From the NCBI GenBank assembly GCA_029940125.1, contig JAOZRP010000006.1, forward strand, positions 1-24,097: a DNA stretch of 24,097 nt, written 5' to 3'. The DNA is from a bacterium. GTDB taxonomy: Bacteria > Desulfobacterota > Anaeroferrophillalia > Anaeroferrophillales > Anaeroferrophillaceae. The position numbers and the translations under genes were made by a program. This document shows positions 1 through 6,768 of the stretch, piece after piece. Under the pieces are notes generated by a model. The model had not been told where the DNA came from. It made no database searches and saw nothing but the letters and a program-made list of their open reading frames with translations. Every line of letters begins with the position of its first letter. Position 1 is the first letter of the stretch.

Positions 1-55
1 CCAAAGACGACGAACTCCAGCACAAGGCGGAACCGGTCGGCTACCTGGCCTTTGC
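1..55 (+). repeat. Exact 55-bp direct repeat, first copy (second at 832-886)
   Basis: Bases 1-55 are identical to bases 832-886. The offset is 831 bp, exactly 277 codons, so the repeat is in frame and marks the end of two successive protein units. Identity stops where the first copy enters a Gly/Asn/Asp linker and the second enters the gene's end. The left limit is cut by the window edge. Confidence 0.95.
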
Positions 56-908
56 CGCCGCTGACAACGGCAGCAACAGCGGCGATGACGGCAACAATCC
101 AGAATCACTAAAGATCGAAATGGGCGAAGTCACCATCAACAATGAATGGCAGCGCATTGACTACGACCAGGAATTCGACGATCCGATCGTTGTGGCCAGC
201 CCCCTGAGCCGCAACAGCGCCGACCCCGCCATTGTCAGGATTCGCAATGTCAGTACAACCGGTTTTGAAATCAGGGTCCAGGAGTGGGATTACCAGAATG
301 ACGACCACGGCAGCGAATCGGTCAGCTACTTGGTCATGGAACGGGGAACCTTTACCCTTGACGACGGCACCCGCCTGGAAGCTGGCAGCTTCAACACCGA
401 CAACGCTACCAAGGAGTTTGACACCTTTAGCTTCAACCAGGATTTTCAGGTAGTGCCGGTGATCATGGCTTCGGTGGCTACCGTACACGAAAACGACGCC
501 GTCATCGGCAGGATCAACAACGTAAGTCAGGACAGCTTCCAGTACCACCTCCAGGAACAGGAAAGCAACGAGAAGGTTCACGCTGAAGAAACCGTCATGT
601 ACATTGCCTGGGAACCTTCCCAGGGAACCATCGACGGCGTCGCCTACGAAGTGGGAAGGCCGAACAACAACATACCCACTTCGGGTCAAGCCATCTACTT
701 CGATCAGGATTTTAGTGAATCGCCGGTCCTGCTGGCCAACATGCAGGGAGTCAACGGGCCAAATCCCGCCAACCTCCGCTGCCTTAATAAAAACACCGTT
801 CAGGCAACCCTGGCCGTCTGCGAAGAGACATCCAAAGACGACGAACTCCAGCACAAGGCGGAACCGGTCGGCTACCTGGCCTTTGCAACGACCCACGACG
901 ATAGTTAG
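1..908 (+). CDS. C-terminal part of a secreted-type repeat protein with H-type-lectin-like domains (5' end outside window)
   Basis: The reading frame is open from base 3 to the TAG at 906-908, giving 301 visible residues; the start lies upstream of the window. After a short tail of an earlier unit and a Gly/Asn/Asp/Ser-rich linker come three domains of about 85-90 residues. Each has the pattern [F/Y]-x-Q-[D/E]-F-x-x-x-P-[V/I], then a [R/L]-x-x-N-V/K-[S/N] turn, then an E-x-V-x-Y-[L/I] strand near its end. This resembles the H-type lectin fold found in secreted adhesins, so cell-surface carbohydrate binding is a reasonable guess, not proven. The last residues KDDELQHKAEPVGYLAFA also occur at the very start of the window, so at least one more unit lies upstream. 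The product is probably extracellular, but the signal peptide is not visible. Family call is tentative; that it is a genuine, multi-repeat gene is firm. Confidence 0.75.
   Translation, partial: KDDELQHKAEPVGYLAFAAADNGSNSGDDGNNPESLKIEMGEVTINNEWQRIDYDQEFDDPIVVASPLSRNSADPAIVRIRNVSTTGFEIRVQEWDYQNDDHGSESVSYLVMERGTFTLDDGTRLEAGSFNTDNATKEFDTFSFNQDFQVVPVIMASVATVHENDAVIGRINNVSQDSFQYHLQEQESNEKVHAEETVMYIAWEPSQGTIDGVAYEVGRPNNNIPTSGQAIYFDQDFSESPVLLANMQGVNGPNPANLRCLNKNTVQATLAVCEETSKDDELQHKAEPVGYLAFATTHDDS
832..886 (+). repeat. Exact 55-bp direct repeat, second copy
   Basis: Identical to bases 1-55. It encodes the last strand of the third visible lectin-like domain, immediately before the C-terminal residues of the protein. 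See the first copy. Confidence 0.95.
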
Positions 909-942
909 AAAAAGCCAACAAACAATATTTATGGCAATTTTA

Positions 943-973
943 TCCCGGTGACAATCCGCGCACCGGGATTTTT
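943..973 (+). terminator. Rho-independent terminator after the lectin-like gene
   Basis: Perfect 8-bp stem TCCCGGTG (943-950) / CACCGGGA (961-968) with a 10-nt loop, followed by five T (969-973). It starts 34 bp after the stop codon at 908. On the other strand the same hairpin overlaps the 3' end of the U32 gene but is followed only by TAAAATT, so it may act weakly in both directions. Confidence 0.85.
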
Positions 974-2229
974 CATGTTTCCTCTCCGTCATCTGCCGGA
1001 CCGCGCAAAATCTGTCCTGGACGAAAGGTACCGGCAGTACAGACAACTTTGACTTTCTGGCCGGGATGAACCACTGACACCCTTTTTCCTTCCATATTTT
1101 CCAGTTCCAGCAGGCAGACGGCGAAATCCCTGAAATCGGGATCCACCACCTCAACCAGCTGCCCACGTTGCAAGGGATCTTTAACCGCCAAAAGCAACCG
1201 GACATCCTGGCCTTCTTCTACAAACTCCACCTCAAGGACCAGCGCCACATACCGGCTGTTCCGAATATAGGCAGAGTCTTTGGGATTCTGGGCGTTTTCT
1301 GCCAGTTTTCCGGCTGCGAAGCCGCTGGTGTAGCCGCGGTGGCTGACCCGGGACAGTTCATTTTTCAGGAAAGTTATAGTTTCCTGAGCAATACCACCTT
1401 TCTCCCGCGCCAGGAGATCCAGCATCCGGCGATACACCCGGGTCACCACCGCCACGTAGTAGGAGCTTTTCATCCGCCCTTCTATTTTCACCGAGGACAC
1501 CCCGGCGGCCTTCAAGGCCGGCAAATGTTCCAGCAGGCAGAGGTCCCGGGAGTTGAACACGTAGCTGCCCCGCGGGTCTTCTTCCAGGGGGAAATATTCC
1601 CCCGGCCGGGTTTCCTCCACCAGGGCGTAGCCCCAGCGGCAGGGCTGGGCGCAGTCTCCCCGGTTGGCGGAACGCCCGGTCAGGACGCTGCTCAGCAGGC
1701 AGCGGCCGGAATAGGCCACGCACATGGCCCCATGGACAAAAACTTCCAGTTCCAGACTCGGGTTTTCCCGGTGGACGGCGGCAATGTCGTTCAGGGAGAG
1801 TTCACGGGCCAGATTCACCCGCCGGATTCCCTGGTGCTGCCAGAACCTGGCTGCCTGCGGATTGGTGGTGTTGGCCTGGGTGCTGAGGTGAAGGGAGACT
1901 TCCGGCAGCAGCTCCCGGCAGAGGTTGACTGCCCCGGGATCGCTGACAATCAGGGCGTCGGGCGGCTGGCCGCGCAGGGAAAGCAGAAAGGAGGAAAAGG
2001 ATTCCAGTTCCCGGGGATGAAGGTAGCAGTTGACAGCCAGGTAGGCTCTGACCCCGTGGTTCCGGCAATAAGCAACAACTTTTGGCAGCTGCGCCGCGCT
2101 GAAGTTGCCAGCGTGGCGCCGCAGGCTGAAATCAGGACCGCCGAAGTAAACCGCGTCGGCGCCGTAGGCAATGGCAACCTTGAGTTTTTCCCAGTTGCCG
2201 GCCGGCGCCAGCAACTCTATCTCAGCCAT
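973..2229 (-). CDS. trhP: U32-family protein, TrhP/YegQ-like tRNA 5-hydroxyuridine (U34) hydroxylation enzyme
   Basis: 418 residues, close in length and segment order to E. coli YegQ/TrhP. It opens with LLAPAGNWEKL, then DAVYFGG and SLRRHAGNFS, and carries the U32 signature EVFVHGAMCVAYSGRCLLSS at about 162-181. Cys170, Cys177, Cys193, Cys197 and Cys231 are candidates for the Fe-S cluster ligands known in this family. KIEGRMKSSYY near 247-257 also matches YegQ. Family members were named peptidases, but TrhP uses prephenate in hydroxylating U34 of tRNAs; sister groups (RlhA, UbiU/V) hydroxylate rRNA or ubiquinone precursors, and I prefer TrhP from overall resemblance. The ATG lies inside the end of the upstream GntR gene (8-bp overlap), with an AAGGAG almost touching the start codon, so translation is likely coupled. 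Confidence 0.85.
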   Translation of the reverse strand: MAEIELLAPAGNWEKLKVAIAYGADAVYFGGPDFSLRRHAGNFSAAQLPKVVAYCRNHGVRAYLAVNCYLHPRELESFSSFLLSLRGQPPDALIVSDPGAVNLCRELLPEVSLHLSTQANTTNPQAARFWQHQGIRRVNLARELSLNDIAAVHRENPSLELEVFVHGAMCVAYSGRCLLSSVLTGRSANRGDCAQPCRWGYALVEETRPGEYFPLEEDPRGSYVFNSRDLCLLEHLPALKAAGVSSVKIEGRMKSSYYVAVVTRVYRRMLDLLAREKGGIAQETITFLKNELSRVSHRGYTSGFAAGKLAENAQNPKDSAYIRNSRYVALVLEVEFVEEGQDVRLLLAVKDPLQRGQLVEVVDPDFRDFAVCLLELENMEGKRVSVVHPGQKVKVVCTAGTFRPGQILRGPADDGEET

Positions 2230-2908
2230 TCTCCTTCAGATTTTCACCATAGCTCTTGATCTGGCTGGCAATGCGAAGAATGTTGCCTTCAACCAGCTGG
2301 CGCACCCGCTCCCCGTCATGCCGGCTGAAGGCGTCAATAATGTCTTTATGGGTCTCGGCGCAGGAGGCAAAAATCTCCGGCCGCTGGAGGAAAAAGCTCT
2401 GCAGCCGCTTGATGTGAACCATCATCTGGTTGTTGAGCTTCAGGAGCTTTTCATTGCCGCTCTTGGAAAGAAAGGTGTGGTGAAACTCCTCGTGTATCCG
2501 CATGAACTTGGCAAAGTCATGGCTGGCAATGGCGTTTTTTTCCTCTTCATTCAGGCGCTGCAGCCGGTTGATGTCCCGCTCGGTCATTCGCGGTTCAGCC
2601 AGAAGGGCGGAAAAAGATTCCAGGCAGGCCTTAACCTGGAAGTATTCATATAAATCATTAAAGGAAAAGTCGCTGACCACGGTTCCCCGGCGGGGGATGA
2701 TGGAAACAAAACCCTCGCTTTCCAGCATCCTGATGGCCTCCCGGATCGGAGTGCGGCTGATGCGCAGCTCTTCAGCCAGCTTGGCCTCGGATATTTTCTC
2801 CCCCGGCTGCAACTTGCCAACAATAATTGCTTCCCGGATAAAATCCGCGATCTTGTCCGGCAGCGGCTGATGGTCGGCTATACTACTTTCCAAAGCATCT
2901 ATTTTCAT
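2222..2908 (-). CDS. GntR-family transcriptional regulator, FCD (FadR-like) subfamily
   Basis: 228 residues. The N-terminal winged helix-turn-helix spans about 20-78, with the GntR hallmark KLAEELRISRTPIREAIRML followed by the wing IIPRRGTVV. The C-terminal all-helical FCD domain follows, with the HEEFHHTFL and ETHKDIIDAF segments that usually supply metal- and effector-binding residues. Members sense small organic acids and usually repress catabolic genes; the effector cannot be told here. ATG at 2906-2908 is preceded by GAGG six bases upstream. Its 3' end overlaps the U32 gene by 8 bp, and a paralogue lies 64 bp upstream on the same strand, so the three may be one transcript. No metabolic target gene is adjacent, which is unusual for this family. 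Confidence 0.9.
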   Translation of the reverse strand: MKIDALESSIADHQPLPDKIADFIREAIIVGKLQPGEKISEAKLAEELRISRTPIREAIRMLESEGFVSIIPRRGTVVSDFSFNDLYEYFQVKACLESFSALLAEPRMTERDINRLQRLNEEEKNAIASHDFAKFMRIHEEFHHTFLSKSGNEKLLKLNNQMMVHIKRLQSFFLQRPEIFASCAETHKDIIDAFSRHDGERVRQLVEGNILRIASQIKSYGENLKENG

Positions 2909-2972
2909 GGTTTACCTCGCTTCTTCATCTCGGTCGAACGATTCTGCCCTGTTGATAAAAAGCGTCCCGCTT

Positions 2973-3656
2973 CTATTGTTTGCCTTCCTGAACCGACAAA
3001 AACTCCTTCATCAGGACTTCTTCTCCCAACTTGGCATTGGCTATCATATGCTTCTCCGCCAGCACCCCGTCCCGGGCCTTGAAAGCGGCAATGATGCGGT
3101 CGTGATCCGCGTGCATTTTACTCAAACTGGAACTGGAGGAAACAAAAAAACGAAAGCGCAGAAACTGCTGCACCAGGTTGGTAACCACCAGGATGATTTT
3201 CTGGTTGCCGCAGATATCAAGAATCAGATTATGGAACTCATTGTGAACTTTCGTCAACCCGGCCACATCCATCTTCGCGGCGTAATCCTTCATTTTCTGG
3301 TTCAGGCGTTCCAGCTGGCTTATTTCCGCGTCGCTGATTCTCTCCGCCGCAACGCGGGCGGCATAGCCTTCGAGCACCGCCTTAATCTCGTAAAAATCCT
3401 TGATGTCCTTGGCGTCAAGCTCGGCGACGATGGCCCCCTTGCGCGGGATGATTTTCAAAAACCCTTCCGATTCCAGCTGCCGGAACGCTTCCCGGATCGG
3501 CGTGCGACTTAAACCGTAGCGGGAGGCAATCTCCAGTTCGGTAACCCGCTCTCCCGGCTTGATTTTCTGCTGAATAATCGCCTCCCGGAGCAGTTCCGCC
3601 ACCTTCTCACGCAAGGTACGGTGGCTGGCAATGATTTCCGATATATTTTTGTGCAC
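2973..3656 (-). CDS. GntR-family transcriptional regulator, FCD subfamily (paralogue of the next gene)
   Basis: 227 residues with the same layout as the 2222-2908 product: winged helix-turn-helix (EIASRYGLSRTPIREAFRQL, wing IIPRKGAIV) and an FCD domain containing VHNEFHNLIL and ADHDRIIAAF. The two proteins are clearly related along their length, suggesting an old tandem duplication that has diverged in the ligand-binding half. The start is GTG at 3656-3654: a stop codon sits three codons upstream and no in-frame ATG is near. A GAGG lies about 11 bases before it, a rather long spacing. The 345-bp leader upstream contains a 15-bp palindrome that could be an operator for this protein or its paralogue. 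Confidence 0.9.
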   Translation of the reverse strand: MHKNISEIIASHRTLREKVAELLREAIIQQKIKPGERVTELEIASRYGLSRTPIREAFRQLESEGFLKIIPRKGAIVAELDAKDIKDFYEIKAVLEGYAARVAAERISDAEISQLERLNQKMKDYAAKMDVAGLTKVHNEFHNLILDICGNQKIILVVTNLVQQFLRFRFFVSSSSSLSKMHADHDRIIAAFKARDGVLAEKHMIANAKLGEEVLMKEFLSVQEGKQ

Positions 3657-4001
3657 GATAAACTAATCCTCATCTACATTACCATTAAAATTTCATTCCA
3701 AAAGCCGCGAGTACAGCGGCCACAGGCTGCTTACCCGGCCGTTTCCTTAACCTTTTTAAAAAACCGACGATTAACTGCCGAAAACGTTCATCGAAAAAAA
3801 TTGCTTCCGACCGAAAATTCCTTAATGTTTTCCATCAAAATGTCGACTATATGTATATAGTATACAATTAAAAGTCAAGTGTTTTCTGCCGAAAGAATAC
3901 ATAGTACCAAACCCGGTACGGGACCGGCGGGGGCGATCCTTTCAAGAAACCCTTTTCCGGATAAGAACCATGCATTGTACTTTCTTAAAGAAGCAAACAA
4001 A
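3657..4001. other. Gene-free region between the GntR genes and the fapA-like gene
   Basis: 345 bp separating divergent genes. It is AT-richer than the flanking genes. It contains one palindrome (3852-3866), a TTGACT -35-like hexamer facing the GntR side (3878-3873) that overlaps that palindrome's flank, and no convincing RNA gene. An in-frame extension of the downstream gene back to a GTG at 3879 exists but its predicted residues do not look like the family, so I treat it as non-coding. Confidence 0.6.
3852..3866. promoter_or_regulatory. Operator-like palindrome TGTATA-TAG-TATACA
   Basis: Perfect 6-bp inverted repeat with a 3-bp centre. AT-rich palindromes containing GTATAC are common binding sites of FCD-type GntR proteins, and two such genes lie just downstream on the minus strand. 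TTGACT at 3878-3873 on the minus strand would place the palindrome between the -35 and -10 positions of a promoter for those genes, the position expected for autorepression. Inferred from sequence only. Confidence 0.5.
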
Positions 4002-5174
4002 ATGAATTATCAGGTTACGTTATACACCCAAAACCATTCTCCCGCCACGGAACAGGACGCGCAGCAGATAGATTATCACGAACAGCACCAGATTGAAAAC
4101 GTGGTCAATCGCCAGGTTCTGGCCCGGATTAAACCGCTGTCCGAACCCGGTTTCCCGGAAACCGCCGCCGAAGACACGCAGCAGCAGTTCTTCGTGGTCG
4201 AGGACCCCCATGAACTCCTGGGGGAAAACGTTGCCATCCCGGAAGAAGATCCGCACATCATTGTCAGCACCATTAACGGCTACGTCAAGGTGGAAAACAA
4301 CCGCATTGAAGTGCGCGACACCCTGATCATCGACGGCGACGTCAACTTCAAGACCGGCAACCTGACCTTTATCGGCAAGGTTATCGTCAGGGGCTCCGTT
4401 TTTTCCGGCTTCAGCGTTAAAGCCAGGCAGCTGATCGTTGAAGGCAGCATCGAAGGCGCCCGCATCGACATTGACGAAGACCTGATTGTCCGCGGCGGCA
4501 TCATCGCCTGCCAGGAGCAGGGCATTCACTGCGGCGGAACCGTGCTGACAAAATACGTGGAAAACTCCAGCATTGAAGCCCAGGGCAATATCTTTATTGA
4601 AAAGTCCGCCCTTCACAGCCAGCTGACCACCAACGGCAGCATTATTTTCCTTCATGAACCGGGAGTCATCGTCGGCGGCAGCTGCCGGGTAAAAAACAGC
4701 GTGTATGCCAAGATCATCGGCGCCAAGTGGGCAACGCCTACGCAGTTTTTTCTCGGAGTCGACCCCTTCCTGATGCAGAAAAGCCGGAAACAGGAAAAAA
4801 TACTCCAGGCCAAACAGGAAGAGGTCGATGCTCTCCAGGAACGGCTGGAAGAGATTCACCTCTTTTTTGAGCAGGAGCACGAACAGGTCAGCAGGGAAGA
4901 GGCGGAAGAACTGCAGGAAGAACAGGAGCTGCTGCAGGCCAAGCTTTTGTATCTCAGCGAACAGCTGCAGGTGGAACAGGAAAACCTGAACGCCCTGGAA
5001 GAAAAGATAAAACTGGACCAGGAAATCAACACCAACTGCCGGCTCTACGCTTTCGACACCCTCTTCCCCGGGGTTGAAATTACCATTAAAGAATCGAGCC
5101 TAAAAAGCGATGCAGTACATAAGCATATTTTTTACTACGAGGAAAATCAGGAAATAAGAATAGGCAAGACATAA
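4002..5174 (+). CDS. FapA/DUF342-like flagellar assembly polymer-type protein
   Basis: 390 residues from the chosen ATG, which has AAAGAAG eight bases upstream; an alternative GTG at 3879 adds 41 unconvincing residues. The middle part (about 85-245) is a run of short beta repeats with the pattern of G-D/S-V, I-x-V-x-G-x-V and G-x-I turns typical of the DUF342 beta-solenoid (for example DTLIIDGDVNF, KVIVRGSVFSGF, GSIEGARIDI). A Glu/Gln-rich coiled coil follows at about 258-340, then a short beta tail. FapA proteins are tied to flagellar placement and biogenesis in other bacteria. The gene ends 3 bp before motA, so it is likely translated together with the stator genes. It is shorter than many FapA proteins, with little of the usual N-terminal domain. 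Confidence 0.75.
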   Translation: MNYQVTLYTQNHSPATEQDAQQIDYHEQHQIENVVNRQVLARIKPLSEPGFPETAAEDTQQQFFVVEDPHELLGENVAIPEEDPHIIVSTINGYVKVENNRIEVRDTLIIDGDVNFKTGNLTFIGKVIVRGSVFSGFSVKARQLIVEGSIEGARIDIDEDLIVRGGIIACQEQGIHCGGTVLTKYVENSSIEAQGNIFIEKSALHSQLTTNGSIIFLHEPGVIVGGSCRVKNSVYAKIIGAKWATPTQFFLGVDPFLMQKSRKQEKILQAKQEEVDALQERLEEIHLFFEQEHEQVSREEAEELQEEQELLQAKLLYLSEQLQVEQENLNALEEKIKLDQEINTNCRLYAFDTLFPGVEITIKESSLKSDAVHKHIFYYEENQEIRIGKT

Positions 5175-5177
5175 AAG

Positions 5178-5942
5178 ATGGATATTGCGACCATAATAGG
5201 GATTGTCGCCGGGGTTGCCCTGATCATCGCTTCCATCCTGATGGGCAGCGGCCTGGGAGCTTTTATTGACGTCCCCTCGGTACTGGTGGTTATCGGCGGT
5301 TCGGTTGCCGCGCTGCTGATCTCGTTCCCGCTCGGCCAGGTCATCGGTTCGATTAAAATCGCCCTGAAGGCCTTTTTCAGTCCCAAGCAAACGCCGGAAG
5401 AAGTGATCGAAAAGATCGTGGACCTGGCGGTCAAGGCCCGGAAGGAAAGCATCATCGCCCTGGAAAAGGAAGAAATCGAGGAGCCGTTCCTGGCCAAGGG
5501 CATCCGCCTGGTGGTTGACGGCACCGCTCCCAACCTGGTGCGGGCCATTCTGAAAACCGAGATCGGCTTCATGAAACAGCGGCACCAGAGCGGCCAGAAA
5601 GTTTTTAAAACCCTCGGGGCCATGGGCCCGGCCTTCGGGATGATCGGCACTCTCATCGGCCTGGTGCAGATGCTGCAGAACCTCAGCGATCCCGGTGCCA
5701 TCGGCCCGTCCATGGCCGTGGCCCTGCTGACCACTTTCTACGGCGCCATCCTGGCCAACCTGATCGCCCTGCCCATCGCCGAAAAACTGGGAGGCAAGTC
5801 AGCGGAAGAAGTCCTGATGATGGAGGTGGTCATCGAAGGCGTCTTGTCAATCCTTGAGGGGGACAACCCCATTATTGTCAGGAGCAAACTGGAAGCTTTC
5901 CTGAGTCCCAATCTGCGCCAGGCACAGCAGGAAGAGGCTTAA
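5178..5942 (+). CDS. motA: Flagellar motor stator protein MotA
   Basis: 254 residues, the usual length. Four membrane helices are visible: about 4-23, 33-52, 149-168 and 180-199. The cytoplasmic loop carries the charged residues that contact FliG (Arg88 and Glu97/Glu98 region). The conserved prolines lie at GPAFGMIGTLIGL (Pro151) and ALPIAEKL (Pro199). MotA forms a ring around MotB and makes the ion-driven torque generator in the inner membrane. It starts 3 bp after the fapA-like stop with no strong ribosome binding site, suggesting translational coupling, and its stop codon directly abuts the motB ATG. Confidence 0.97.
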   Translation: MDIATIIGIVAGVALIIASILMGSGLGAFIDVPSVLVVIGGSVAALLISFPLGQVIGSIKIALKAFFSPKQTPEEVIEKIVDLAVKARKESIIALEKEEIEEPFLAKGIRLVVDGTAPNLVRAILKTEIGFMKQRHQSGQKVFKTLGAMGPAFGMIGTLIGLVQMLQNLSDPGAIGPSMAVALLTTFYGAILANLIALPIAEKLGGKSAEEVLMMEVVIEGVLSILEGDNPIIVRSKLEAFLSPNLRQAQQEEA

Positions 5943-6704
5943 ATGGCGGAAGAACAGCAGGAGTGCGTCTGCGAAGAATGCGAGTGCGAGGAATGTGAAG
6001 AGGGAGCACCGGCATGGATGGCCACCTTTGCCGACATGGCCACCCTGCTGATGACCTTTTTCGTTCTCCTGCTCTCCTTTTCCAACATGGACGTGGTGAA
6101 GTTCAGGAGCATGCTTGGCTCCGTCAAAGACGCCTTCGGCACGGTCACCGAGAATCCCGGTGACTTCGAAGAACGCTCCAGCACCCCGGTTTCCATCCAG
6201 CTGTCGGAGAAGGAAAGCAGCATGATTGACATGCTGGAGATGAGTGAGAAGATCAATCAGGCCATTGATGATCACGAACTGGAAAATGAAGCGGAAGTTT
6301 CCGCCGATGAAAACGGCGTCACCCTGAAAATCACCGGGAAACTGATGTTCGACGCCGGGTCTGCCCAGATCAAGGCGGAATTCAAGCCTTTCCTGGATTC
6401 CATCAGTAAAATCATCAACGACAACAGCTATCCGGTGGCTATCGAAGGGCACACGGACAACATTCCCATAACCTCCTCTCCACTCTACCCGTCCAACTGG
6501 GAGCTTTCTTCAGCCCGGGCCACCGCCGTCCTTCGCTACCTGGTCGAGGAAAAGGGCATCCCGGCCAAGCGGCTGATGGCCGTCGGCTACGCCGACACCC
6601 GGCCGCTGGTTCCCAACGACACCCCTGAAAACCGGGCTAAAAACCGCCGGGTGGAATTTCACTTCATGAAGGAATCCTCTTCTTCACCACCGCCGGAGAG
6701 TTGA
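5943..6704 (+). CDS. motB: Flagellar motor stator protein MotB with a cysteine-rich N-terminus
   Basis: 253 residues. The N-terminal cytoplasmic tail has five cysteines (8, 10, 13, 15, 18) in a Glu-rich stretch. It leads into APAWMATFADMATLLMTFFV, where Asp31 is the ion-carrying residue of the single membrane helix (about 26-47). The plug/linker region follows, then the C-terminal OmpA-like peptidoglycan-binding domain with EGHTDNIPI, NWELSSARA and ENRAKNRRVEF. It anchors the stator to the wall. The ATG follows the motA stop immediately and has GGAAGAGG upstream within motA. One CxxC pair is common in relatives as I recall; five cysteines is more than I would expect. Confidence 0.97.
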   Translation: MAEEQQECVCEECECEECEEGAPAWMATFADMATLLMTFFVLLLSFSNMDVVKFRSMLGSVKDAFGTVTENPGDFEERSSTPVSIQLSEKESSMIDMLEMSEKINQAIDDHELENEAEVSADENGVTLKITGKLMFDAGSAQIKAEFKPFLDSISKIINDNSYPVAIEGHTDNIPITSSPLYPSNWELSSARATAVLRYLVEEKGIPAKRLMAVGYADTRPLVPNDTPENRAKNRRVEFHFMKESSSSPPPES

Positions 6705-6768
6705 CGCCAACCCCAAAGTGATTGCTTCCGGATCGGTGCTTTCCGCGACCGGCGACGCCAACCCGCCG

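Noticed and set aside
108..1205. 365-codon minus-strand open frame across the lectin-like gene, terminator and the U32 3' end
   Set aside because: It crosses a clear terminator and is antisense to the repeat gene; the plus-strand frame has protein-level repeats that prove it is coding.
1168..2259. 363-codon plus-strand open frame opposite the U32 gene
   Set aside because: It is antisense to a gene with clear family motifs; its translation is low-complexity Gln/Gly/Val-rich and matches no family.
6703..6764. 11-bp direct repeat GACGCCAACCC (6703-6713 and 6754-6764) in the motB-cobD gap
   Set aside because: Short, GC-rich and without any further structure; it could be chance or a small duplication, and no terminator is formed.
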